Shown: positions 16,060-23,882 of the stretch, piece after piece
Position numbering within the stretch: position 1 is the first letter of the stretch
Layout of the letters: every line of letters starts with the position of its first letter
Origin: Planctomycetota bacterium
GTDB taxonomy: Bacteria; Planctomycetota; MHYJ01; JACPRB01
NCBI GenBank assembly: GCA_016209705.1
Contig: JACQVR010000084.1
Location: 1 to 52,547, forward strand
Length of the DNA: 52,547 nucleotides
Reading direction: 5' to 3'
Made by a program: the position numbers and the translations under genes
Notes under the pieces: model-generated
Database searches by the model: none
Told to the model about the DNA's origin: nothing
The model's input: only the letters and a program-made list of their open reading frames with translations

Positions 16060-17268
16060 TCAGATTCTGCTCATCTGCAAGATCGGCAACAGCACCGACA
16101 GCACGATGAACCCGACGACCAGCGCCATCGAAACGATCATGAGCGGCTCCAAGAGCGAGGTCAGGCGCTGAGCCGCGATTTCCACTTCTTCATCGTACGC
16201 GCTCGCCAGGCGCTTGAGCAACTCCTCGAGCTGTCCGCTCTCCTCGCCCACCGCCACCATGTAGCCCACGACGGGCGGAAAGACCTTGCTGGCCTTCAGG
16301 GGGGTGGCGATGTCGGCTCCTTCGGCGATCTTCTTCTGCATGTCGTCCAGCGTATCCGCGAGGAGCTGGTTGTTGACCACTTTCTTGACCACTTCCAGCG
16401 CGCCGAGGACCGGCAGGCCGCTCTCCAGGAGCGTCGCGAACGTCAGGGAGAAGCGGGAGATGGCGCTCTTGCGCAGCAGATTGCCGAGCACGGGGACGGT
16501 CAGCAACTTGGAATCGATCCACAACCGCCCCTTGTAGGTCTTGCGCACGCGGCGGATCACGAACACGGCCGCGATCGCGGCCAGGAGGAAGATCCACCAA
16601 GTGCGGCCGAGGAAGTCCGAGGTGGCGATCAGAAGCTCCGTGGGCAGCGGCAGCGCCGCCTTGCTGTGCTTCTGGATGACGGACGTGATTTCCGGAACCA
16701 CCTTGACCATGAGGACGGAGACGACCCCGACGCCCACGATCATCATGACGATCGGGTACGACAGCGCGGCGACGATCTTGGCTCTCATCCGGCGCTGCGC
16801 GTGCAGGTAATCCGCCAGCCGGAACAGAATCTTGTCCAAGGCGCCGCTCGCCTCGCCGGACCGCACCATGTTGAGATACAGCTCGGGGAACAGGCGCGGA
16901 TGGCCGGCCAGGGCGTCGGAGAACGCGGCTCCCTGCGACACGCGCTCCCGCACGTCCATGAGAATGGTCTTGAGCGCGCGCTCTTCGGCCTGTTCGATGA
17001 TCGCGTTCAGCGCCCCCATGAGCGGGATGCCCGACGCCAGCAGCGTGGCGAGCTGTCGGGTGATGACGGGAAGTTCCTGCTTGGCGCGATTCCGAAGCCG
17101 GGGCAAGCGCAGGGCCCGTTTCGGAGCCGCCTCGGCGCCCGCGAGATCCGTGACGTGAAGCTTGCGGAGCTTCAGCTTCAGGCGCGCTTCGCGCGGCGTG
17201 TCTGCATCGATGACGCCGTTCTCGGGGGCGCCTCCCTCGTTGAGGGCTTTGTAGGCGTAGACAGGCAT
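16060..17268 (-). CDS. gspF: Type II secretion inner-membrane platform GspF
   Basis: This 402-residue polytopic protein begins MPVYAYKALNEGGAPENGVIDADTPREA, the GspF N-terminal domain, and contains the two repeated domains LATLLASGIPLMGALNAI and FATLLESGLPVLGALEVV. Three hydrophobic segments are present, including VALVVGFIVLSVLLPIL near the end. It couples the GspE ATPase to the pseudopilus. The ATG at 17268 is preferred over the TTG two codons earlier. A heptad array of 77 bases sits between gspE and this start, so its own translation signal lies inside that repeat. Confidence 0.95.
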   Translation of the reverse strand: MPVYAYKALNEGGAPENGVIDADTPREARLKLKLRKLHVTDLAGAEAAPKRALRLPRLRNRAKQELPVITRQLATLLASGIPLMGALNAIIEQAEERALKTILMDVRERVSQGAAFSDALAGHPRLFPELYLNMVRSGEASGALDKILFRLADYLHAQRRMRAKIVAALSYPIVMMIVGVGVVSVLMVKVVPEITSVIQKHSKAALPLPTELLIATSDFLGRTWWIFLLAAIAAVFVIRRVRKTYKGRLWIDSKLLTVPVLGNLLRKSAISRFSLTFATLLESGLPVLGALEVVKKVVNNQLLADTLDDMQKKIAEGADIATPLKASKVFPPVVGYMVAVGEESGQLEELLKRLASAYDEEVEIAAQRLTSLLEPLMIVSMALVVGFIVLSVLLPILQMSRI

Positions 17269-17271
17269 TCT

Positions 17272-17348
17272 CAAGCTCGGAGCTTGAAGCTTGAAGCTCG
17301 GAGCGGGAAGTCGCTGCTCCCAGCTCCAAGCTCCAAGCTCCTAGCTTC
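17272..17348. repeat. Eleven contiguous heptads between gspE and gspF
   Basis: Units of seven bases run without a break from 17272 to 17348. The left six are of the GAAGCTT type and the right five of the AAGCTCC type, which is roughly the inverted copy. It occupies the whole spacer from four bases before the gspF start codon to three bases past the gspE stop. Confidence 0.75.
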
Positions 17349-17350
17349 TT

Positions 17351-19057
17351 TTAGAACGTATCCATCTGCGTCACGCGCAACACTTCCTCGGTCGTGGTCA
17401 TCCCCATGAGCACCTTGCTCGCCCCGTCCATGCGCAGCGTCCGCATGCCGCGCTTGATCGCATCCGCTTTGATCTGGGTCGCGCCCACCCGTTGCATCAC
17501 TTGGTCGCGCACGTGGTCGTTGACGGTGAACATTTCGTAAATTGCGGTCCGGTCCAAGTAACCTGAATTCAGGCACCGGGGACAGCCGCGACCGCACCAG
17601 AGCTTGCCGTTGGGGACATCCGCGGGCTCGAGTCCGATCTGCGCCAGCGACTCCGCGGAAACCTCCATCTCTTCCTTGCAATACTTGCAGATCAGTCGAA
17701 CGAGGCGCTGCGCGACCACGCCGATCACGGACGACGCGACCAGGTAAGGCTCGACGCCCAGGTCGAGCAGTCGGGTCACCGCCCCGGGTGCGTCGTTCGT
17801 GTGCAGGGTCGAAAAGACGAGGTGGCCGGTCAACGACGCCTGGATCGCGATTCCGGCGGTGTCCATGTCCCGGATTTCCCCGACGAAGATGATGTCCGGG
17901 TCCTGGCGGACGAGCGACCGGAGACCGGTCGCGAACGTGAGCCCCTTCTTGTAGTTCACCTCGATCTGGCTGACCCCGGGCAGGTGGTACTCGATCGGGT
18001 CCTCGATCGTCATGATGTTGTATTCGACCGCATTGATGCGCTTGAGCGCCGCGTAGAGGGTCGTCGTCTTCCCGCTGCCGGTCGGCCCCGTCACCAGCAC
18101 GATGCCGTGTGACGCGTCGATGAGCTTCTTGATGATCTCCATATCCTCGGACTCCAGGCCCAGTTCCTCGAGATCGTAGAGCCGGGCGGACTTGTCGAGA
18201 AGCCGCATGACGATGCGTTCGCCGTGATTCGTCGGCACGCTGGAAATGCGGATGTCCACTTCGCCGTCGCCCAGCTTGACCGTGGCGCGGCCGTCCTGGG
18301 GAAGCCGGCGTTCGGCGATGTCCATCTTCCCCATGATCTTCACGCGGGAGATGATCGCCTCCTGGACCTTCTTGGGCGGGGCCATCATGTCGTACAGAAT
18401 GCCGTCGATGCGGAACCGGACCTGGAGGCGCTCCTCGTAGGGCTGGATGTGAACGTCGGAGGCGCGCATCTTCAGCGCCTGGAACAGGATCATGTTCACC
18501 AGCTTGATGATGGGCGCCTTGTTGGCGATGTCGAGCAGGTCCTGCGATTTCTCGATTTCCTTGGAGATGCCGGCCAGCTCTTCCTCGTCCAGGTCCTCCA
18601 GCATCTCGTCCACCACGTCCACCTTCTGCTGATAGGCGCGATTGATCAGCGCGGTGATCTCCGCGCGCGGCGCCAGGACCGGCTCGACGACCTTGTCGAG
18701 CATCGCGGACACGTCGTCGATGGGATGGGTATCCAGCGGGGTGCATCCCGCGACGCGAATCGTGCCGTTGCGCTCCTCGATTCCCACCAGATTGTGGTGG
18801 CGCGCAAAATGGACGGGTACTTTCTCCATGAAGACGGCCGGGACCTGCACGTCGCTCAGCCGTTCGAGAACCGGCAAGCGCAGGACCTTGCCGAAGAGCT
18901 CGAGCATCTGCTTCTCGGTGAGATAGCCCGACGCGGTCAGGATGCGGTCGAGGGTCTGATGGGTGCTCTTGGCCACCACCACCCACTCTTCGAACTTGTC
19001 CTCGACGTACAGCCCTTCGCGCTTGAGGGCTTCTTTGAGCTGATCGATGGATGCCAT
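17351..19057 (-). CDS. gspE: Type II secretion ATPase GspE
   Basis: From the ATG at 19057 the product has 568 residues. The N-terminal GspE domain begins MASIDQLKEALKREGLYV. The ATPase core has Walker A GPTGSGKTTTLYAAL, the Asp box TIEDPIEYHLPG, Walker B DPDIIFVGEIRD and the His box GHLVFSTLHTNDA. A zinc motif, CKYC and later CGRGCPRC, is present as in GspE/PilB. It powers pseudopilus assembly in the cytoplasm. An earlier in-frame TTG at 19075 is less likely. An 8-bp inverted repeat (TGTTACAA and TTGTAACA) overlaps the start. Confidence 0.95.
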   Translation of the reverse strand: MASIDQLKEALKREGLYVEDKFEEWVVVAKSTHQTLDRILTASGYLTEKQMLELFGKVLRLPVLERLSDVQVPAVFMEKVPVHFARHHNLVGIEERNGTIRVAGCTPLDTHPIDDVSAMLDKVVEPVLAPRAEITALINRAYQQKVDVVDEMLEDLDEEELAGISKEIEKSQDLLDIANKAPIIKLVNMILFQALKMRASDVHIQPYEERLQVRFRIDGILYDMMAPPKKVQEAIISRVKIMGKMDIAERRLPQDGRATVKLGDGEVDIRISSVPTNHGERIVMRLLDKSARLYDLEELGLESEDMEIIKKLIDASHGIVLVTGPTGSGKTTTLYAALKRINAVEYNIMTIEDPIEYHLPGVSQIEVNYKKGLTFATGLRSLVRQDPDIIFVGEIRDMDTAGIAIQASLTGHLVFSTLHTNDAPGAVTRLLDLGVEPYLVASSVIGVVAQRLVRLICKYCKEEMEVSAESLAQIGLEPADVPNGKLWCGRGCPRCLNSGYLDRTAIYEMFTVNDHVRDQVMQRVGATQIKADAIKRGMRTLRMDGASKVLMGMTTTEEVLRVTQMDTF

Positions 19058-19089
19058 GTTACAAAATATTCTCAAAACTTATTGTAACA
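19057..19089. promoter_or_regulatory. 8-bp inverted repeat at gspE start
   Basis: TGTTACAA at 19057-19064 and TTGTAACA at 19082-19089 are exact complements around 17 AT-rich bases. It covers the gspE start codon and its upstream region. It could be an operator or an RNA stem that hides the start. Confidence 0.4.
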
Positions 19090-19131
19090 AACGGAAGCGG
19101 CCGCCTTCTCGGGCGGCAGGGTTCCGCTTCC

Positions 19132-19160
19132 CGACGGGCGGGTGCAAAGCCCCGCCCGTC
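19132..19160. terminator. GC-rich hairpin, first of three
   Basis: GACGGGCGGG (about 19132-19141) and CCCGCCCGTC (about 19151-19160) are exact complements with a nine-base loop. It overlaps the left side of the palindromic repeat at 19147. Confidence 0.5.
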
Positions 19161-19217
19161 CCCTGGAATTCCTGCTCGGCGGCCGGAAGTCGCCGAGCAG
19201 GAATTCCACAAGCGAGC
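19147..19217 (+). repeat. Dispersed palindromic GGAATTCC element, copy 1
   Basis: The centre is an exact 18-bp inverted repeat, TGGAATTCCTGCTCGGCG at 19164-19181 and its complement at 19191-19208, with a nine-base loop. The 71 bases from AAGCCCCGCCC to AAGCGAGC align by eye with the reverse complement of 49842-49914 at about 60 of 73 positions. This is a small repeated element without coding capacity. Confidence 0.75.
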
Positions 19218-19246
19218 CCCGACCGTTCTTCAGAGAACGGGCGGGG
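19218..19246. terminator. Hairpin, third of three, after gspD
   Basis: CCGTTCT and AGAACGG around TCAG, extended by CCCCG and CGGGG, give a long stem a few bases past the gspD stop codon. Together with the two preceding hairpins it should reduce read-through from gspD into gspE or protect the gspD end of the message. Confidence 0.55.
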
Positions 19247-19252
19247 TGAGCG

Positions 19253-21403
19253 TCACTCCGGCACGAAGCGGAAACGGGTCCGCGGCACCGGATCCGGCTC
19301 CGTTTCCGTCTCCAGGCGGACGCCCGGCATCCGCTCGCCCCGTTCGCGTTTCAAATGATGCTCCCGCATCTGCGTCAGATTCTTCAGATCGCCGAACGCT
19401 TCGTCGTAAAGTATGTACGGGGTGATGAAGATGTACAGCGTCCGCTTTTCCTCGACGTTCCGGTTGCGCCGGAAGAAAGCCCCCAGGAGGGGGATGTCCT
19501 GAAGGACCGGGATCCCCGTCACCTGATCCGTCCGCTCCGCCGTCACGATGCCGCCGATGACGACCGTCCGGCCGTTGGGAACCAGGATCGGCGTCATGAT
19601 CTCCCTCCCGCTGATCGTCGGAGGAACCGTGGGATCGGCCGATGTGAAGATGAATTTCTCGATATTGATTCTCGTCTGAAGCCGAAGATACCCGCCCTCG
19701 CTGATCTGGGGGGTGATCTGCAACAAGGTCTCCGCGTCTTGATATTGAAACGAGGTTTGGGCGATCCCGGTAGCGGTGACCACGGTTGTAGCGATGGGAA
19801 CTCTGGACCTCAGCGTAATGGTCGCCTCGCTGTTGTCCAGCGTGGCCACTTCGGGCTCGTCCAGAATATTCACGATCGCTTTGTCTCGCAATGCCTTGAT
19901 CAGGGCGCCGATATGGCCGATCCGATCCTTGATGACGGCCAGCGTCAACCCCGGGGTGTCGATCGGAATGATGTCGATCCGGTTGCTCCCCGGCGTCGGC
20001 GGAGCAATGGTGGAAAAGCGCATGTTGGTCCGGTAGAAGCTCGTGAGACGACCTTCGGGATCGACGGCCCGCGCCAGTTCCACGCCGAAATCTAACGTGT
20101 CGCTCGCGCGCACCTCCACGACCGTGGCCTTGATGAGCACCTGAGGGCGCCTCTGATCGAGCCGCTCCGCGAACCTCTTGATCATCTGATACGTGTTCCG
20201 ATCCGTGATGACGATGAGGGAGTTGGTGCTTTCGTCCTGGGAAATGGTCGGAATCGCTCCGGGAGGCGGGGCGGTGGCTCCTCCCTGGCTGCCGGGGCCG
20301 CCAGGCCCCCCTGGTCCCTGCTGGGGCGGCTGTTGGGGAGCTTGTGGAAATTGCGGCTGTTGCCCACCTGGGGGCCCTATCGGTCCCCCAGGCCCTCCCG
20401 GCGTGGTGGGAGAACTCGATCTTCCCGGCGCCGACGGAGATCGCCCCCTCGTGTCCACCGGCTGCCCGTAGAGCAGCTTCAGCGTATTGGCCACCAGCTC
20501 GGCCGGCTGGTGTTTCAGCGGAATAAAATAGATGCCGCTCGCTTCGAACTCGGGCTCGGCGTCGAGATCCTTCACCAACTTCTCAATTTCCTCCATGCGG
20601 TCCGGTTCCGCCAGGACCAGGATCGAATTCGTCCGTTGATCCGCCACGACCTGAACCTGCTCCCGCCCGAACGCTCCAGGCTGTTGTTGGGGAAATCCAG
20701 GGCGCTGACGCTGCTGAAGGAGTACCGCCAGAAGCTTGGTCAGAACCTGCTCCACGTCGGTGGCCAGGGCCTTCTTCAGCGGAATCATCTTCCACACCAC
20801 ATCCGCCTTCTTCACGTCGATCGCCTTGATCACATCCTCATACCGCTTCATGTTGTAATCATAGTCCGTGATGATGACCGTCCCGGAGCTCGCGATTTGC
20901 ACGATCGACTGGGGCACTGACATCATCTGGTTCAACGCCGCGAACACTTCCTGCGCGGGCACATACTGAAGGTTGAAAACGCGGGTCACGTAGCTGTCGT
21001 TGGGCGTCGCGTCCGCCTCCCCGATCGGCACGGGCCCCTTGATCGCATCCGCGCCCATCAGGATCTTGTAGATCTCTTTTCCCGCCACGCCGACCGGAAC
21101 CAGCGCGAGGCGCTCCTTTTGCACCTGGAGCAGGGACTGGAAAATGGCGAACAGCTCTTCCGGGCTCCCGTAGTCCGCCGAAGAGTAGACCCGACCGCGG
21201 CGCTGGGCCAGGATCTGAGCCACGCTCTCGTCGTAGAGAAACGTCTTCTTGGTGCGACGCTGAACGCTTTCGAGCAGTTGCTGAAGCGTGACGTTGTTGA
21301 GTTGAACCCGCGGTTCCTGTCCTCCGCCGGCCCGATCATCCTGTCCGAAGAGGAGCCCTCCGGTCAGCGCGGCGATCCCTGCCCCAAGGATGATGTGCTT
21401 CAC
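19253..21403 (-). CDS. gspD: Type II secretion outer-membrane secretin GspD
   Basis: This 716-residue protein forms the outer-membrane pore. A signal peptide (MKHIILGAGIAALTGGLLFG) is followed by an STN/N0-like domain, N1-N3 domains (FNLQYVPAQEVFAALNQMM, FIPLKHQPAELVANTLKLL) and the secretin core with VATLDNSEATITLRSRVPI, LQITPQISEGGYLRLQ and VVIGGIVTAERTDQVTGIPVLQDIPLLGAFF. A Pro/Gly/Gln-rich loop of about 70 residues interrupts the N3 region, longer than usual. It lies 21 bases after the anti-sigma gene, so the sigma/anti-sigma pair heads its operon. Confidence 0.95.
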   Translation of the reverse strand: MKHIILGAGIAALTGGLLFGQDDRAGGGQEPRVQLNNVTLQQLLESVQRRTKKTFLYDESVAQILAQRRGRVYSSADYGSPEELFAIFQSLLQVQKERLALVPVGVAGKEIYKILMGADAIKGPVPIGEADATPNDSYVTRVFNLQYVPAQEVFAALNQMMSVPQSIVQIASSGTVIITDYDYNMKRYEDVIKAIDVKKADVVWKMIPLKKALATDVEQVLTKLLAVLLQQRQRPGFPQQQPGAFGREQVQVVADQRTNSILVLAEPDRMEEIEKLVKDLDAEPEFEASGIYFIPLKHQPAELVANTLKLLYGQPVDTRGRSPSAPGRSSSPTTPGGPGGPIGPPGGQQPQFPQAPQQPPQQGPGGPGGPGSQGGATAPPPGAIPTISQDESTNSLIVITDRNTYQMIKRFAERLDQRRPQVLIKATVVEVRASDTLDFGVELARAVDPEGRLTSFYRTNMRFSTIAPPTPGSNRIDIIPIDTPGLTLAVIKDRIGHIGALIKALRDKAIVNILDEPEVATLDNSEATITLRSRVPIATTVVTATGIAQTSFQYQDAETLLQITPQISEGGYLRLQTRINIEKFIFTSADPTVPPTISGREIMTPILVPNGRTVVIGGIVTAERTDQVTGIPVLQDIPLLGAFFRRNRNVEEKRTLYIFITPYILYDEAFGDLKNLTQMREHHLKRERGERMPGVRLETETEPDPVPRTRFRFVPE

Positions 21404-21424
21404 CTTTTCATTCCCCCTGATTTC

Positions 21425-22447
21425 TTACTTTCTCAACGAGCCCCCGAGGTCCTGGAGGGTGACGTCCCCCTGCGTTTTCACTTCGGCCTGCTGGCCCCGG
21501 CGGATGCGGGCGTGCATGGAGGCCGGACGCACGCCGGGCCGAAACAGCGCCCGGTAGGCGCCCTTCTCCTCCTCCTCCACGACGTCGATTCCCTGCTCCG
21601 CCATCGCTTGGATGAACTCCTTCAGATCGCCTTCACCGAACGCGACTTTGCGATGTTCCACGCCTTCCGCCGGCGTGATGCGCACGCCCTCCCGCCGTCC
21701 CACCTCTTCGCAATGCTCCGCCACCGTCTTCTTGGCTCCCGAACGGCGGAGGTACGGCCCGACCACGGCGAGCTTCACATTGAGGTCGCAATCGCGCACC
21801 GTGATGGAGGCGTTGGACCGGTCCCGGATCGTCAACGGGACGCCGCGGGCCCAAGCCTCCAGCGATCCCTGAAGCAGGACGATCAACGGCGATTTCCCGT
21901 CGACTTCGAACTTGGCCGTCGAACCGCCTTTCAACAATAATCTCAAGTTTCCAGGCCCTTCGAAGATCGTGTCTCCGTCCACGGAAACGGTGTCTCCCCG
22001 GCGTACGGCATCCCCGTGCGACAACGCCGAACCTTCTCCCAGGCCCGGGCGGAAGACCACCGCCCCGCCCCCCAAGTCGCGCACGCGCAGGACATCCGGA
22101 GCCGACCGGAACGTCAGCAGCGCGGTGGTCGCGCCGAGGGCGAGCAGTCCGGCGGCCGCGAGGCCCGCCAGCCAACGGCGGCGACCTCTTCGCGGCGAGA
22201 GCAGAGCCCGTTCGAGAAGCTCTTGATGAGCCGCTTTCATGGCCGCCGCCGCCTGGTCCCGGCGAGCGGCGGAGGTGTCCACGCTTCCGGCCGCGCGCAT
22301 GCGCTCCACCGCGGCCCGTTCGCGTTCGACCGCCCGGCGACATTCCCCGCAGCTCGCGAGATGCGCTTCGACGTCCCGTCGGACCTCGACGTCCAGATCG
22401 TCGAGCGCCAACCCCACCGTCAATTTCATCGCCTGGATGCATCTCAT
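21425..22447 (-). CDS. Zinc-finger anti-sigma with FecR-like periplasmic domain
   Basis: From the ATG at 22447 the product has 340 residues. The cytoplasmic part has the anti-sigma zinc motif H29-x3-C33-x2-C36 (HLASCGECRRAV). One membrane helix lies near residues 92-113. The periplasmic part resembles FecR (RRGDTVSVDGDTIFEGPGNLRLLLKGGSTAKFEV), and the C-terminus is a separate alpha/beta piece. It should bind and hold the ECF factor encoded 32 bases upstream. Release could involve site-2 proteolysis by RseP, which is inference from the family. It lies just ahead of gspD. An upstream reading start at 22519 overlaps the sigma gene and is not preferred. Confidence 0.85.
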   Translation of the reverse strand: MRCIQAMKLTVGLALDDLDVEVRRDVEAHLASCGECRRAVERERAAVERMRAAGSVDTSAARRDQAAAAMKAAHQELLERALLSPRRGRRRWLAGLAAAGLLALGATTALLTFRSAPDVLRVRDLGGGAVVFRPGLGEGSALSHGDAVRRGDTVSVDGDTIFEGPGNLRLLLKGGSTAKFEVDGKSPLIVLLQGSLEAWARGVPLTIRDRSNASITVRDCDLNVKLAVVGPYLRRSGAKKTVAEHCEEVGRREGVRITPAEGVEHRKVAFGEGDLKEFIQAMAEQGIDVVEEEEKGAYRALFRPGVRPASMHARIRRGQQAEVKTQGDVTLQDLGGSLRK

Positions 22448-22479
22448 GTCTCTGCCCGCCTTTCTCGTCCGCTTCCTTC

Positions 22480-23076
22480 CTACCCCGCGGCTTCCTCGGC
22501 GGATCCTTCGGACAACCATCGAGCCAGCTCCCGAACGGCGTCATGCACCCGAAACTTCACCGTCCCGACGGGAGCGTGCGTGATTCGCGCGATATCCTCA
22601 TAGGGAAGGCCCGAGAAAACGCGCAGAATCAGCGCTTCCCGCTTGGGCCCCGCCAAACGACCGATCGCCTCCCGCAGCCGGCGTTCCTGTTCACGGTCCG
22701 AGGCCTCGCCCTCCGGCCGGTGCCCGGGCGACGACAACGCGTCCCGGAAATCGATGACATTGCCGTGGTCATCTTCCGAACGCGCGTCCAGCGACACCTC
22801 GCGATGGCGTTTCTTGGCTTTCAAATGATCCAGACACAGGTTGCGCGCGATGGTGAAAATCCAGGTGGTCAGCGACGCCTCGGGGCGAAAATCCCCCAGA
22901 GTTCGGATGACCCGCACGAAGGTTTCCTGGAAAATATCTTCCGCCAGGCTCCGGTCGCCCACGTAGCGATGGACGAAATTGATCAGAGGCTTTTCGAGGC
23001 GCTCGACCAGTTCTCGATACGCCGCCTCGTCGCCGCGCGCACACCTCAGGATCAAGTCCGATTCCGCCTGGATCAT
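22480..23076 (-). CDS. ECF RNA polymerase sigma factor
   Basis: This 198-residue protein has sigma-70 region 2 (EKPLINFVHRYVGDRSLAEDIFQETFVRVIRTL and FTIARNLCLDHLKAKKR) and region 4 (AIGRLAGPKREALILRVFSGLPYEDIARITHAPVGTVKFRVHDAVREL). Region 1.1 and region 3 are absent, as in ECF factors. It recruits polymerase to a dedicated promoter set. Its cognate anti-sigma is encoded 32 bases downstream. Position at the head of the gspD-J run suggests autoregulation of secretion genes. Confidence 0.95.
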   Translation of the reverse strand: MIQAESDLILRCARGDEAAYRELVERLEKPLINFVHRYVGDRSLAEDIFQETFVRVIRTLGDFRPEASLTTWIFTIARNLCLDHLKAKKRHREVSLDARSEDDHGNVIDFRDALSSPGHRPEGEASDREQERRLREAIGRLAGPKREALILRVFSGLPYEDIARITHAPVGTVKFRVHDAVRELARWLSEGSAEEAAG

Positions 23077-23189
23077 GCGTTGGCTATCCTGTTTCAGCCC
23101 TTTTCTTGAACGACCCGCGCGGGCGCACGTTGGATGCGCCGCGGAAATTGCACAAGGTATTCCACCACAACCTACGTCATGGTAATATA
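23077..23189. promoter_or_regulatory. Shared region between two divergent sigma operons
   Basis: These 113 bases must hold promoters for both sigma operons. CCCGCGCGGG at 23114-23123 is a perfect 10-bp palindrome near the centre. TAATAT directly before the second sigma start (23183-23188) could be a -10 box. I see no confident -35 pair, consistent with alternative sigma factors. Confidence 0.4.
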
Positions 23190-23846
23190 ATGAAAACCAT
23201 GTCCGAACCCCGCTCCAAACGCGCGGCGCCCGCGCCGGCGCCGGAAGACGCCGCTCCGCGCGGGGCCGCCACCAAGGCGCCGTCGGGCAAGGACGACGCC
23301 GCGCTGATCGCCCGCAGCCAAAGCGGGGACACCGCGGCCTTCGAAGCGCTCGTCACCAAGTACTCCAATCTCGTCGGCAGCATCGCCTACAACATCATCG
23401 GCGACGTCCACATGGCGGCCGACGTCACGCAGGAAACGTTCCTGAAGGTGTACCGCCATCTGCCCGACCTGGAAGACGCGCGAAAATTCAAAGGATGGCT
23501 GTGCTCCATTGTTCGGACCACCTGCGTGGACCATCTGCGAAAAGAGCGCATCAAGCCGTGCTCGTTGGAGAAAATCACCGAAGACGGCCTGGAACCGGAA
23601 GGGCAGATCCTGGGCGGCGTCTACCGCCAATCGTCCACGGAACTGGAAGAGCTGCGGGAGAAGATCCTGGGAATCATCAATTCGCTCCCGCGCATCTACC
23701 AGCAGATCATCCTTCTGCGGCATCTCCGCAGGATGACCTACCGGGAGATGGGAGATTTCCTGGGACTGCCGATCGCGACGATCGAGTCGCGTCTCTATCG
23801 CGCGCGATTGATGCTCAAGGATCGCTTGGCCGATCTTTACCTGTGA
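23190..23846 (+). CDS. Second ECF-type RNA polymerase sigma factor
   Basis: The 218-residue product begins MKTMSEPRSKRA with an Ala/Pro-rich head. Region 2 is FEALVTKYSNLVGSIAYNIIGDVHMAADVTQETFLKVYRHL and WLCSIVRTTCVDHLRKERIK; region 4 is INSLPRIYQQIILLRHLRRMTYREMGDFLGLPIATIESRLYRARLML. A second start at 23199 is possible. It is divergent from the first sigma gene, and its anti-sigma begins 37 bases downstream. The two sigma factors differ clearly in region 4 and so probably read different promoters. Confidence 0.94.
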   Translation: MKTMSEPRSKRAAPAPAPEDAAPRGAATKAPSGKDDAALIARSQSGDTAAFEALVTKYSNLVGSIAYNIIGDVHMAADVTQETFLKVYRHLPDLEDARKFKGWLCSIVRTTCVDHLRKERIKPCSLEKITEDGLEPEGQILGGVYRQSSTELEELREKILGIINSLPRIYQQIILLRHLRRMTYREMGDFLGLPIATIESRLYRARLMLKDRLADLYL

Positions 23847-23882
23847 AGCGGGAACGCGGGACCCTCAAGAGATCATGAACCG

